A DNA stretch of 64,000 nucleotides from Gracilimonas halophila (GCF_042684365.1 NZ_JBHULI010000025.1:62001-126000); one strand, 5' to 3'; positions 1 to 9,369 are shown, counted from the first letter of the stretch. Notes: generated by a model not told the origin, from the sequence alone. Program-made: numbers and translations.

Positions 1-168
1 TAATTATTGTTGAGATGAAAATGCTCCCTAGGAGCAGCATGTTGATAAAAAAATTAAGTAAACAATAGAACAATTTTTGCCCGTTTGATCTATAGGAATA
101 GTTAGTTTTCCAAAAATTGGGCAATAATGCACATCAGATTCAGTCGAGATGATTGACCCAGTTCAGTA

Positions 169-522
169 TCACCCTTCCAGTAAATCTCCCAGAAACTCCT
201 TCAACAAAACCGTGCTATTATACTCCTCATCTTTAGAAGCATAAACCATCGTAACCGTATCATTTTTCTCGATGATCTCCAGCATCTCATTTACTGCTTC
301 CGAGCCAAATAATTCTTTCCTATAACGCTCCTTGAACTCTTCCCATTTGTCCGGATCGTGGTCAAACCATTTCCTCAGATCGTTACTTGGTGCTATAGAT
401 TTCATCCACTGATCCAAAGCGGCCCGCTCTTTGGAAACACCCCGGGGCCAGAGTCGTTCAGTGAGAATGCGGTAGCCGTCCTCTTCAGTGACTTCTTCGT
501 ATACCCGCTTTGTTTTAAGCAT
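169..522 (-). CDS. DUF488 family protein (YeaO-like)
   Basis: A 117-residue protein of the DUF488 family. The family hallmark is near the N-terminus: TERLWPRGVSKERA followed by a helix leading to WFDHDPDKW. The C-terminal half carries TMVYASKDEEYN, matching the family's usual LLYAAKDxxHN stretch. Length is normal for the short YeaO-like branch. No enzymatic role is established for the family. The ATG lies inside the 3' end of the upstream PIN gene (8-base overlap), so it is probably co-transcribed with the toxin-antitoxin pair, which is an unusual partner. Assignment to the family is firm; function is unknown. Confidence 0.9.
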   Translation of the reverse strand: MLKTKRVYEEVTEEDGYRILTERLWPRGVSKERAALDQWMKSIAPSNDLRKWFDHDPDKWEEFKERYRKELFGSEAVNEMLEIIEKNDTVTMVYASKDEEYNSTVLLKEFLGDLLEG

Positions 523-931
523 TTTCGATAAAAGTTTTGGCCCACTCTTTAGGGTGAAAAACGGGAATGGTTGATAATTTGAAATCCTTGGTGTTTCGTG
601 TGATGATCATTTGTGCGTTATGAGAAGAAGCACAATAAAACTGCATAGCATCTTCAAGGTCATTCCAGTTGCTTAAAATTGAACTCATGGATTGATCTGA
701 ATCTACTTTAAGGAAATCGACAAATTCTGAAAATTCCCTTAATACTTCTTTGGAATCATACTGCTTGTGATGGCGGTCAATCAAGTAGGCCAAGGTAGGA
801 ATTGATATCACGCTCACTCCCATTTCAATATTATTCTGAATATGGAATTGAATGATCTGCTCAACCACACCATTCCAGGGACTTCGTTTCACCAAAAGGT
901 CTAAACAAGCATTAGTGTCTATGAAGGTCAT
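515..931 (-). CDS. PIN-domain protein, probable toxin of a type II toxin-antitoxin pair
   Basis: A 138-residue PIN-fold ribonuclease-like protein. Visible features are the N-terminal FIDTNACLDLL with Asp5, the acidic DLEDAMQFY cluster (Asp91, Glu93, Asp94), and TRNTKDF near residue 116, which together supply the metal-binding acidic residues of PIN nucleases. The usual second acidic residue after the VSVISIPTL strand is not obvious. It starts with an ATGA overlap on the preceding small gene, the classic arrangement of antitoxin followed by toxin. Likely role: RNA cleavage restrained by the upstream protein. The target RNA cannot be predicted from sequence. Confidence 0.85.
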   Translation of the reverse strand: MTFIDTNACLDLLVKRSPWNGVVEQIIQFHIQNNIEMGVSVISIPTLAYLIDRHHKQYDSKEVLREFSEFVDFLKVDSDQSMSSILSNWNDLEDAMQFYCASSHNAQMIITRNTKDFKLSTIPVFHPKEWAKTFIENA

Positions 932-1167
932 TCCCAGCCGTGTTTTTTGTGAAGGTGATCTCCATAATCTTCCCCGTCTTCTGCAGCAAGATTTGTTGTA
1001 ATTAACCCGCTAATTTTATTTAGAGCCGTTAACTTTTTCTGCATCTTTTTTTGGGATTGCACAAAATCAGTGAACATTTGCGAAACCGTCGTGTCATTTT
1101 CCTTAGCCAATTCTTTGGCTTCCTGAATGACATTGCCTTCTATGGATAGCGTTAATTTTGATTTCAT
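928..1167 (-). CDS. DUF6364-like antitoxin
   Basis: A 79-residue, highly charged protein beginning MKSKLTLSIEGNVIQEAKELAKE, which reads as a beta strand plus helices of a ribbon-helix-helix DNA-binding domain of the DUF6364 type. The C-terminal part (AAEDGEDYGDHLHKKHGWE) is acidic and aromatic, as expected for a toxin-binding tail. It is first in the operon and overlaps the PIN gene by 4 bases. Autoregulation from the AT-rich stretch at 1168-1344 is likely by analogy. Confidence is good for the antitoxin role because of partner and layout. Confidence 0.82.
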   Translation of the reverse strand: MKSKLTLSIEGNVIQEAKELAKENDTTVSQMFTDFVQSQKKMQKKLTALNKISGLITTNLAAEDGEDYGDHLHKKHGWE

Positions 1168-1344
1168 AATAATTTGATCCGTTAAATAACACGTATAAAA
1201 TATTAAATGATACGTACATTAAAAAGTGAATCGATAAATTTTGATCTTAACGATAAAGTGAATCTATCACTGAGAAAAGGTTTCTCTAACTAAAAATGAT
1301 TAGTTTAATATTAAATAAAAAGGTTATTCAGAAAACAGAGATTC

Positions 1345-2376
1345 ATGGAATTAGGCATTTATACCTTTGTAGAGAACACACCCATTGAAGGAGAGAGTGA
1401 GCTTCAGCATCCATCCAAACGCCTTGAACAGTTGATGGAGGAAATTGAGTTGGCCGATGAATTAGGGCTGGATGTATTTGCGATCGGAGAGCATCATAGG
1501 GAAGAGTACGTTTCATCTTCACCTTCTACTTTATTGGCTGCGGCGGCAGCACGAACCCGGAATATCAAGTTGAGTTCAGCTGTAACGGTGCTGGGATCAG
1601 AAGATCCTGTCCGAGTGTATCAGCAATTTTCTACGATCGACCTTCTTTCCGGGGGCAGGGCTGAAATTATGGTTGGACGAGGTTCGTTTGTGGAGTCGTT
1701 TCCATTGTTTGGGTACGATCTTAAGGATTACGAAGAATTATTCCTTGAGAAGCTTCAGCTGCTTATGAAATTGCGGGAAGATGAAGTGGTAAGCTGGGAA
1801 GGAAAATATCGACCTTCAATAAATAACAGAGGAGTTTATCCCCATCCGTATCAGGAAAAATTACCGGTTTGGCGCGCAGTGGGAGGAACCCCAAAATCAG
1901 CTTATGAGGCAGGGGCTATGGGAATGCCGATGGCCATCGCCATTATTGGAGGCCAGCCTGCACAGTTTAAACAAATGGTGGATATTCACAAACAAGGAGC
2001 GTCAGACTACGATCAGCCTGAACAAAGAGTGAGTATTAACTCCCATGGATTCATAGCTGATACAACCGAGGAAGCTGCAGAAATTGCTTTCCCGGCTTTT
2101 AAAACAACGATGGACAAGATCGGAAAAGAGAGGGGATGGTCTCCAATGAGTCGGCAACAGTTTGATGGATCCATCACTTTAAAAGGAGCAAATGCAGTAG
2201 GAAATCCACAGGATATTATTGACAAGATAATGTATCAGCATGAGATCTTTGGTCACGATCGGTTTTTACTGCAGATGAGCGTGGGCAGTGTTCCACATGA
2301 TAAATTGCTTAGATCTATAGAATTGTTTGCGAAAGAAGTGGCTCCGGCGATCAGGAAAAAGTTAGGAAAGGATTAA
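1345..2376 (+). CDS. LLM-class flavin-dependent oxidoreductase (luciferase-like)
   Basis: A 343-residue TIM-barrel monooxygenase of the bacterial luciferase superfamily. It starts MELGIYTFVENTP and shows the family's FAIGEHHREEY signature near residue 50, followed by TLLAAAAARTRNIKLSSAVTVLGSEDPVRVYQQF and the flavin-region RAEIMVGRGSF. The subgroup resembles the F420/FMN-dependent alkanal-type enzymes widespread in Bacteroidota. The substrate is unknown. It stands alone on the plus strand, divergent from the toxin-antitoxin operon and convergent with the DUF3095 gene. Confidence 0.9.
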   Translation: MELGIYTFVENTPIEGESELQHPSKRLEQLMEEIELADELGLDVFAIGEHHREEYVSSSPSTLLAAAAARTRNIKLSSAVTVLGSEDPVRVYQQFSTIDLLSGGRAEIMVGRGSFVESFPLFGYDLKDYEELFLEKLQLLMKLREDEVVSWEGKYRPSINNRGVYPHPYQEKLPVWRAVGGTPKSAYEAGAMGMPMAIAIIGGQPAQFKQMVDIHKQGASDYDQPEQRVSINSHGFIADTTEEAAEIAFPAFKTTMDKIGKERGWSPMSRQQFDGSITLKGANAVGNPQDIIDKIMYQHEIFGHDRFLLQMSVGSVPHDKLLRSIELFAKEVAPAIRKKLGKD

Positions 2377-2428
2377 GTTAGACAGGATTCTTGAACCGGA
2401 ATAGGTCTCAGAGATCAGTACATCGAAT

Positions 2429-3595
2429 TCAAAGACCGAGTTGTTTCTTTCGGTTCTTGAGTTCCTGAGAGGCTTTGGCATATCCACCTTCGGTACCATC
2501 CACAAAGTGAATGTGGTTACTTTGGTAACTGCGTACAAAGCAGGTAACCATAGCAGCGAATGATGTGTGAACTCCATAAGCTAATTTCTTTTGCGAAAAT
2601 TGATCATCCAGAAATTGAGTAAGAGCCATGCGTTGTTCAATAGTTCCTGAGGCTACAAAGCGGAGTCCGTCCCCAAATTTCTTGTAGTCGGCATGGCGAA
2701 CAAGATCCGGCTTATAATCACCCCAGTTTGTAGCTGAGGTTTTCTTTTTGAACTTCATGAGATATAATCCGGTGATAAGTTGAAATATCATTGCGAATGC
2801 ATGTTTCAGCTTTTTGATAAAAGTCGGAGGCTGTGTTTTAAGTCTCCATTCAACACCAAGAAGAAGAGGATTGGCTGTCATTTGAAGATCATTTTCTCTG
2901 ATGGGATGATACTTATCTTCGCTTCCGTAAATCGCTTCGATCTCCCGGAAACATTTTTCATAGATCTCTACACTTTCATCATCATTTTCACCAAATGCCT
3001 GTATGATATAAGCAGCAACTTCATCTTTGTCGCTTGGAACCTGACTCCATCTGCATTCCAACCCGGAAAAATCTGCTTCAATAGGCTTCACCCCTTTGAG
3101 CCTATCTTTATTTTTTATAAGATCTTCAGCAAAAGTAACCCCACTTCCCCAAAAGATGGCCTAATCAATAAACTCCGATAATCGCAGTCTTGCAATTTTA
3201 ATATCATGGCCAAGGTCTCTGAGTTCTTTCATGGAAACAACGCCGACCGCCATTTCCAGTCCATATGCTTCCTTAACTGCCTTTTTACTGAAGGCCATGA
3301 TACCTTTTACCTTTTCAATGTTTTGGTTTGGCAAAGCCAGCATTGACCCGTCACCGCCAAAGAGATAGGGTAGGAGGTCTTCCTCTTCGAACAGGTTATT
3401 CAGCGCGGCAATAATGGAAGCACCGGCCATATTCACTTCTTTATATTTACCAAGCCTGATGGCATCCGTTGAGCCACGAACATCGGCTAAGGCTATGAAC
3501 CAGTCATCAGGGAGGGGAGTGTATAGCTCATAATTTGAGACATCCCGGAAGGAGGAAAGGATATTGAGGCTTTGATAAAACTTCTCTGTATTCAT
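2429..3595 (-). pseudogene. DUF3095 family protein interrupted by one in-frame TAG
   Basis: Two open stretches lie in the same frame and read as one DUF3095 protein of about 388 codons, the usual family length. The N-terminal part has PLPDDWFIALADVRGST and YLFGGDGSML; the C-terminal part has ANPLLLGVEWRLKT and VDGTEGGYAKA. They are joined through a single TAG at 3161-3163. Downstream of the stop the frame continues as AIFWGSGVTFAEDLIKNK with no further lesion. From memory of the family, the stop falls where a Tyr precedes the A-x-F-x-GGG stretch. The ATG at 3595 is preferred over an upstream TTG. It is either a recent pseudogene or a sequence error; the function of intact DUF3095 proteins is unknown, though the fold recalls nucleotide cyclases. 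Confidence 0.85.
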
Positions 3596-3676
3596 ATTGG
3601 GGTTAAATGAGCTGATATTGAACCTTATCAAAATAGAGAAAAAATTGTAGAAGCATGACAGATAGGTTTAGAAATA

Positions 3677-3710
3677 AAAAAGCCCGTTCTCTATTAAAGA
3701 ACAGGCTTTT
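3677..3710 (-). terminator. bidirectional Rho-independent terminator
   Basis: A hairpin with arms AAAAGCCcGTTCT and AGAACaGGCTTTT around a short loop, flanked by A and T runs. It lies just downstream of the DUF4382 lipoprotein gene and upstream of the DUF3095 gene on the same strand. Confidence 0.8.
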
Positions 3711-3733
3711 GGTAAGGTAAATAAGAGCTTTAC

Positions 3734-4574
3734 TTAGTTTTGAGTGGAAGCTTCTTCAAGTTGAACATCTTCCTCAAACTGGAATTGTTCTCCTTCTTCC
3801 AGCTCAATGCCTTCGACCAGTGAATCAGCGAATGCATTGTTGGTTGGATTGAACCATACATTATAGGTTCCTTCTTCCAGCCCAATGAGTTGGAAATTAC
3901 CATTATCATCGGGTTGGGTTCCGGTAGTGTCTTCTCCGGCAATGGCGTACACAAAAGGTTCAGCTTCCAGGGGGAAGTACCGTTCCGGAAATACTGGCTT
4001 GTTCCTCAAGATCTACAGTTCTAAGCACAGGGTTAAGAATATACATCCCATTTCCTGTAGCAACTATGGATTGAGAAGCGTCGAAGTCGATAACCAGATC
4101 ATAAACCTGACCTTCTTCAACATCGGCATTCACATTTAGCTTATAGCCTGATTGTTGCGCACTTGGAGTGGTAAGGGCAAATGTTTCCCCGTCAATCACC
4201 ACTGTGTTATTATCACCTAATATCAGCCTGATCTGATTATACATTCCGGCTTCAAGTTGGGTTTCTCCGAGATCAAGAACGGCTCCGTTCTGATAATCCA
4301 GAAGGTTAACGGTGATGGAATCATCCATAATGGAGTACCAACCGTTTTCTTCCTCATCAATATCTTCTTCACCATCATTTTCAGGTTCCTCAGCATCTTC
4401 ATCCTGATTCACCAAAACCTGCGTAATTTCGATATTCACCTCTTCGTAGTTAGCAGGTGCATCGGTTAATGATACTTTTAGAGTTCCGGTCCCTGGACTA
4501 CTGTCCGTACTGCATGCTGAAAATGTTATTGCGGTTATAATTAGTGTTGAAAGAGCAAAGATAAGTCGCTTCAT
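3734..4574 (-). pseudogene. DUF4382 lipoprotein, frameshifted in a five-base homopolymer
   Basis: The N-terminal frame gives a lipoprotein signal (MKRLIFALSTL...ITFSAC, Cys at position 21) and a DUF4382 domain: GTLKVSLTDAPANYEEVNIEI, an acidic insert, then LLDYQNGAVLDLGETQLEAGMYNQIRLIL. It terminates at 3960 just after ISGTVLPPGS. The next frame carries the expected carboxypeptidase-regulatory-like tail (AEPFVYAIAGEDTTGTQPDD to TYNVWF). Removing one base from the five-G run at 3970-3974 (C run on the coding strand) fuses them as ISGTVLPLEAEPFVYAIAG. An alternative start lies at 4589. Surface lipoprotein of unknown role. Confidence 0.85.
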
Positions 4575-4698
4575 GACATTCAATTTCATTGTTTTGGATT
4601 GATTCATATTCATGATCTCAAACAAGTGAAATAGTTGAATGTTCCATATGGGATTATTTTTTAATCTTTGTTAAATACCATATATAGTTTCAAATTCA

Positions 4699-6477
4699 TT
4701 ATCCGGCACCACCGGATGCTCCGCCACCGGGAGAACTTACTGATGCACCTCCACCTGCTACACCTCCTCCGCCGGCGGAAATAGTCCCTGTTGCGGCAAG
4801 GTTACTAAAAGAGGATGCCATTGAAGCAGGAGAGTTTGTGCTGCCCGGAAGAATGGTGATCCATGTGATCAAAAGTACTGCATCCGGATTTTGTTCGAAC
4901 ATCTGTTCAAATTCTTGTTTATTTAGTCCAAGTGCGATCCCATAGATGAAATGAAGTCCCAGTTTGTCGTCAGGGATTGAATAATCTTTTGCATTCTTAA
5001 GGGCCTTCCGATAACCTTTCCAGGTTATATATATTTCTTCTCCTTTGGGTGTACGCCGGATGATCGCCAAAGAAAGCACGGCACCGATAAAAGCTATTCC
5101 CATTGCCACGGCCATGATGGGATGCAGTAAAAATATCAGGGCGATCCCGGTCAACAAAAGAGCCGATTGTATTCCTAAATTCCAGAAGACTCCGGTATAG
5201 CTTTTCTTATCAATCCATTCCTGATCTTTGCAGTAAGTGGATAGCTTTTTCTTCCATGCGTAGAACCATTTAGAAACTTCAGTTTCAGAAAATTTGAAGA
5301 TATCCTCCATCTTGTTTCCTTCTTCCTTTATTCTTTTGGTTATAAAGCTATAAAGGTCTTCCTCCCATTCAGAGATGGTTGAATCGGATTGAATGTCCTT
5401 GTCAACAGTTTCAACACTGTAAGTTCCTTTTTCTTCCGTGGAGAGCCAGGAAGATGATTCTTTGTCAGGCTCATTTTCTTCAATCCTAAAATACCCACGC
5501 CTTGAAAGGTCGAGTAAGGTTGCGGTAACATGCGCCCCAATGACAGTTTGATTCATTAACAACCAACCTATTGCAGCAGGTTTTTGACGCCCCGGGATCA
5601 TGATGCTCTTGTTCTGGCTGTAATTCATCTTATGTCTCGCACCATATTTCCGATAGAAAAATACAAAGCATACTATACTGAGTCCGGCCAATACTATCAC
5701 CGCATTTACCGCAAGATCATAATTACGTGCTTGTTCTGCCGCCAGTTGTCTTTGACTTTCCCGGTACTCACTCTCTTCATTCTCAGCAAAATCTACTGAA
5801 AAACCAGGCTCATTTACCTGGATCTGATCTTCAAGAACTGAAGTGGGAAATACAGTTCGAATGATCACTGCTTCGTTTCTATCTATATCAGTTCCTGTAA
5901 ACTGAAATCCATTGTCGAGTTTTGCAATGTCGAGATCCCAGTCAGGCTCTCTTACCCAGGCATAAAGGTTAGATCGGTCGGTTGTGTCAGGAAGCTGAAG
6001 AAGAATGGTAACCTCTTCGGTCGATTTTTCTCTGCCGGCAGCGACGTAGTTCCAGAAAAACTGACTCCATTCCGTGCCTACCGTCAATGCTCCCCGGATG
6101 GTATAAGAAATTGAGAATGTTCGCTCTTCATCATTTGCGTCAAAGAACCATTGTACATTAAAGGCTCCTGATGATTCTTCAACTAAAAATGTTTGAGGCT
6201 CTTCACTGTTGAGATTCGTAAAATTCTCATCCGCTTCAGAAACTTGAATATTTTCTATGGCTGAAATACCTGACTTTGGGATTCTATAATTGGCCCAGGA
6301 ATAACTTCCGTCAAAAAAATATGTACGATGTTCGGTTATACGAATGGATCCATCATCATAAATCTGTATTTCGATCTGCAATTCTGGTATAGCATATTCC
6401 TTAGCATGAACAGTAGTACTGAAATTGCTCAGCATGGAAATTATAAGTGATAGAATGAAGAATTTCGAAAGTTTCAT
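4699..6477 (-). CDS. DUF2207 family predicted membrane protein
   Basis: About 592 residues. The start at 6477 gives a clean signal peptide (MKLSKFFILSLIISMLSNFSTTVHA); an upstream extension lacks support. A long extracytoplasmic DUF2207 domain follows (IEIQIYDDGSIRITEHRTYFF, ANYRIPKSGI, a W-rich FFWNYVAAG segment). Then come a transmembrane helix near AVIVLAGLSIVCFVFFY, a cytosolic region with PAAIGWLLMN, two further hydrophobic helices (GIALIFLLHPIMAVAMGIA), and a Gly/Ser/Ala-rich end (GGGGVAGGGASVSSPGGG), all typical of the family. No biochemical role is established. It is transcribed away from the neighbouring VapBC pair. Confidence 0.88.
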   Translation of the reverse strand: MKLSKFFILSLIISMLSNFSTTVHAKEYAIPELQIEIQIYDDGSIRITEHRTYFFDGSYSWANYRIPKSGISAIENIQVSEADENFTNLNSEEPQTFLVEESSGAFNVQWFFDANDEERTFSISYTIRGALTVGTEWSQFFWNYVAAGREKSTEEVTILLQLPDTTDRSNLYAWVREPDWDLDIAKLDNGFQFTGTDIDRNEAVIIRTVFPTSVLEDQIQVNEPGFSVDFAENEESEYRESQRQLAAEQARNYDLAVNAVIVLAGLSIVCFVFFYRKYGARHKMNYSQNKSIMIPGRQKPAAIGWLLMNQTVIGAHVTATLLDLSRRGYFRIEENEPDKESSSWLSTEEKGTYSVETVDKDIQSDSTISEWEEDLYSFITKRIKEEGNKMEDIFKFSETEVSKWFYAWKKKLSTYCKDQEWIDKKSYTGVFWNLGIQSALLLTGIALIFLLHPIMAVAMGIAFIGAVLSLAIIRRTPKGEEIYITWKGYRKALKNAKDYSIPDDKLGLHFIYGIALGLNKQEFEQMFEQNPDAVLLITWITILPGSTNSPASMASSFSNLAATGTISAGGGGVAGGGASVSSPGGGASGGAG

Positions 6478-6585
6478 GGTCAGTAGACAGGTTTTTTTAA
6501 AGGATACGGAATCATATTTTTTACTCAAAAAAAAAGACAATGTTATACGTTTACATATAAGCATGAATATGTATAGTTTTAGCTT

Positions 6586-6806
6586 ATGAGAACATCAGTA
6601 GATATCCCCGACGATTTAATGAAGAAGGCAAAGATCAAAGCTGTGGAAGAGGAGATCAGTCTTAAAGAGCTGATCATACGTGGACTCAAAAATGACTTGG
6701 TGATCTTGAGGAGAAGAACGAAACACCCTGGAAAGATTTAAAGGGGAGAGGCTCAGCTTCCGGGCTTAACCCCGGTGATTCTGGTTTTGAAGGTTCAAAA
6801 TATTAA
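6586..6806 (+). pseudogene. vapB: VapB-type antitoxin, frameshifted
   Basis: The first frame reads MRTSVDIPDDLMKKAKIKAV through KELIIRGLKNDL, a ribbon-helix-helix antitoxin N-terminus, but then ends after 51 codons at 6741. Shifting frame at the TTGG at about 6697-6700 (equivalent to a missing G) restores the expected tail: GDLEEKNETPWKDLKGRGSA then GLNPGDSGFEGSKY, stopping at 6806, 8 bases before the toxin ATG. That tail is characteristic of antitoxins paired with this PIN subfamily. As written, the protein keeps its DNA-binding half and loses the toxin-binding half, although the toxin gene is intact. Confidence 0.85.
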
Positions 6807-6814
6807 GGACTGTT

Positions 6815-7195
6815 ATGATCTTACTTGATACTCATGTTTGGCTTTGGTGGTTACTAGGGGAAGGACCTCTTTCTGAAGAGGAGCGTAAAACACTTGATGA
6901 GCATGCTTCCAGAAAAGAGATTGCTATTTCGGCTGCTTCTATTTGGGAGGCTGAGATGTTGCAGAGAAAAGGATTGATTCAGCTGGAACCAAGTTTCAAT
7001 ACCTGGATCTCGCTGGCAACTCAAAATGGAGTATGCACGGTGATTTCGATAGATAAAGAAGTAATACTTGCTCAGGAAAAGTTACCCCAGGATTTTCCTG
7101 ATGATCCGGCTGACCGACTGATCGTAGCTACTGCTTTGATGAAAGAATATCCACTTGCAACAAAAGATGGGGTACTGCAAGAATTAGGATTTTAA
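6815..7195 (+). CDS. vapC: VapC-type PIN-domain toxin
   Basis: A 126-residue PIN ribonuclease with all expected acidic residues: Asp5 in LLDTHVWLWW, Glu45 in ISAASIWEAE, and Asp97/Asp100 in DDPADRLIVATA, followed by ATKDGVLQ. Length and motif spacing match type II VapC toxins. It lies 8 bases after the antitoxin reading frame, so the two are one transcript. The toxin looks intact although its antitoxin is frameshifted, a combination normally not tolerated unless the toxin is silent, another antitoxin covers it, or the frameshift is not real. Confidence 0.92.
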   Translation: MILLDTHVWLWWLLGEGPLSEEERKTLDEHASRKEIAISAASIWEAEMLQRKGLIQLEPSFNTWISLATQNGVCTVISIDKEVILAQEKLPQDFPDDPADRLIVATALMKEYPLATKDGVLQELGF

Positions 7196-7661
7196 GTACG
7201 ATGCTGTTACGGTTTGCTGATCATACAACCCTTACCAGATTTACATTTCAACTTTGGAGTGCATAATTTTCTAAATTTCAGGTTACTCCACGATGAGTTT
7301 CAGCACCCGTATTTCCTGCGGCAATAATCCAATTATTGAGTCTTTTTCAGTTATCGAATAAAAAGTACTTAACTATGCATTTGGTTACTATTTGAGTAAA
7401 GAGGTAAATCTTATCAAAGTTTTGATAAAAGTGTTTTTTACTGGAAACTCTACTTGTAAGTAACTGTATAGTATTGTTATAAATTCAATTAGATAGCCAG
7501 TATATACAAATTGGTATAGGGTGTATCTTAATACTGGTTGTAAATTGTTTTAAATAAGTTTACTCAGCTTTGAAATACTGGTTCTAAGTTAGCATTATTT
7601 TGTTCATCAGTTACAAAATGTACCTTTCTCTGTATCAATCAAATAACTTATCACTTCAATT
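7196..7661. other. 466-base AT-rich gap with no gene
   Basis: No convincing gene or RNA is visible. A 30-codon open stretch on the minus strand (7283-7372) ends LLPQEIRVLKLIVE before a TAA and looks like the C-terminal end of a degraded enzyme domain, but it has no start and is too short to assign. The rest, rich in A/T, probably holds the promoter of the downstream peptidase. Confidence 0.4.
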
Positions 7662-9257
7662 ATGATTCGCAAATTAACTATCAATAAATACACTTTTAAA
7701 CTATCCATGGCGCTATGCTTTGGTTTGTTTTTTAGTTTGGCCACAAACACTTTTGCACAAAATAGATCTGGCCAGGAATTAGCTATCGGATTAAATCGGG
7801 AACTACCCGCAGATACATCTATCTCAAAAACTCGTAGTGTAAATATAAAAGGTAAAGACATTCCTTACGAGGTAACCGTTGGTACACAACCTGTTTACGG
7901 GGAAGACGGCAAACCGGATGCCGCATTGTTTTATACCTATTACCGCAGGACAGATGTTGAAGACACTGAAGATCGTCCTCTCTTGATTTCTTTTAATGGC
8001 GGCCCCGGAGCTGCTTCTGTTTGGATGCATTTAGGTTTTACCAGCCCAAAACGTCTGAAACTTACTGATGAAGGCTTTCCTGTACAACCTTATGGTGTTG
8101 AAGACAACAATTATTCTGTTATTGATGCCACTGACATTGTATATGTGAACCCTGTTAATACCGGGTTTTCAAGAATATTGAATGACGGTGAACGAGAGCA
8201 ATTTTTTGGAGTTCAAGAAGATCTGACTTACCTGTCTGATTGGATTGGAAATTTTATTTCCCGACATGACCGTTGGAAGTCTCCAAAGTTCTTGATTGGT
8301 GAGAGCTATGGAACTACCCGCGTTGCTGGTTTAGCCGGAAGATTACAAGGAGGACATAATATTTTTGTGAATGGAGTTATCATGCACTCTCAGTGCGGTT
8401 TTGGTCAACCAGGGACAGTTACAGGTGTTCAAACTCCTATTACCAATATTAATAAACTTACACATTACACTGCTACAGCTTGGTATTTCAAACAGTTAGC
8501 TCCAGATCTTCAAAATAGAAGACTGGAAGATATATTGCCTGAAGTTGAAAAATTTATGATGGAAACCTATTTACCAGCAATTGCAATAGGTGGTACACTT
8601 ACTGATCAAAAGAGGCAACAAATTGCTAAGCAAATAGCTCGTTATGCGGGTGTCTCAGAAGAGTTTGTTTTAGAGCATAATCTAAGTATCCCAGCTTCTG
8701 CATTTTGGAAAGAGCTATTAAGAGATGAAGGCTATACTACTGGTCGGCTAGATTCCCGCTACATTGGCATGGATACTGATAACTCAGGAACACGTCCAGG
8801 ATATAGCCCTGAATATGATTCATGGAAGCATTCCTTTACTCCTGCAATTAATGAATATTTGCGTGAGGACCTGGGTTTTGCTACAGATCTTGAATATAAT
8901 ATTTCAGGTAATGTACGTCCCTGGAATGATGAGAACGGAAATACTGCAATTATGCTTAGAAGGGCGATGCAACAGAATCCTTCACTAAGAGTACTAAATC
9001 AACAGGGTTATTATGATGGTGCTTGCGATCCTTTCGGCGCGAAGTACTCATTATGGCAAATGGATCCATCCGGTCAATTACAAGATCGTATAGATTACAA
9101 AGAATACCAGAGTGGACACATGATCTATATAAGAAAAGATATGCTAATTGACTCTAATGATGACGTACGTGAGTTTATACTCAATGCAATTCCTAAAGAA
9201 GGAGAAGGCATTAAGTACGATGTGGAAACAGTTGATCTAAGTAGTTATGATCAGTAA
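7662..9257 (+). CDS. secreted S10-family serine carboxypeptidase-like protein
   Basis: A 531-residue exported hydrolase. A signal peptide ends at TNTFAQ. The S10 fold is clear: substrate-binding NGGPGAAS (from residue 112), nucleophile elbow GESYG with Ser215, Asp in YYDGACD (452 or 456), and His486 in QSGHMIYI. DIVYVNPVNTGFS is also a family motif. It probably trims C-terminal residues from peptides in the periplasm or outside the cell. It is monocistronic, followed by a strong terminator. Confidence 0.93.
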   Translation: MIRKLTINKYTFKLSMALCFGLFFSLATNTFAQNRSGQELAIGLNRELPADTSISKTRSVNIKGKDIPYEVTVGTQPVYGEDGKPDAALFYTYYRRTDVEDTEDRPLLISFNGGPGAASVWMHLGFTSPKRLKLTDEGFPVQPYGVEDNNYSVIDATDIVYVNPVNTGFSRILNDGEREQFFGVQEDLTYLSDWIGNFISRHDRWKSPKFLIGESYGTTRVAGLAGRLQGGHNIFVNGVIMHSQCGFGQPGTVTGVQTPITNINKLTHYTATAWYFKQLAPDLQNRRLEDILPEVEKFMMETYLPAIAIGGTLTDQKRQQIAKQIARYAGVSEEFVLEHNLSIPASAFWKELLRDEGYTTGRLDSRYIGMDTDNSGTRPGYSPEYDSWKHSFTPAINEYLREDLGFATDLEYNISGNVRPWNDENGNTAIMLRRAMQQNPSLRVLNQQGYYDGACDPFGAKYSLWQMDPSGQLQDRIDYKEYQSGHMIYIRKDMLIDSNDDVREFILNAIPKEGEGIKYDVETVDLSSYDQ

Positions 9258-9304
9258 TGGCATCATTATTTCATTAATCTCTATTGATTAATTATAAAAC
9301 ATCA

Positions 9305-9336
9305 AAGCCAGTAGAAATAAACTCTGCTGGCTTTTT
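9305..9336 (+). terminator. Rho-independent terminator
   Basis: Arms AAGCCAGtAGA and TCTgCTGGCTT followed by a T run, just downstream of the S10 peptidase gene. On the other strand it may also serve the fixX end. Confidence 0.8.
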
Positions 9337-9369
9337 TATGTCTATGATATTTTTGAAGAGAAGAATTTT

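Noticed and set aside
2780..3181. 133-codon plus-strand frame over the DUF3095 gene
   Set aside because: Phe/Ile-rich antisense shadow; the minus-strand frame has clear family motifs.
7283..7372. Thirty-codon minus-strand relic ending LLPQEIRVLKLIVE
   Set aside because: Too short and without a start or partner to call a pseudogene with confidence; noted only in the gap entry.
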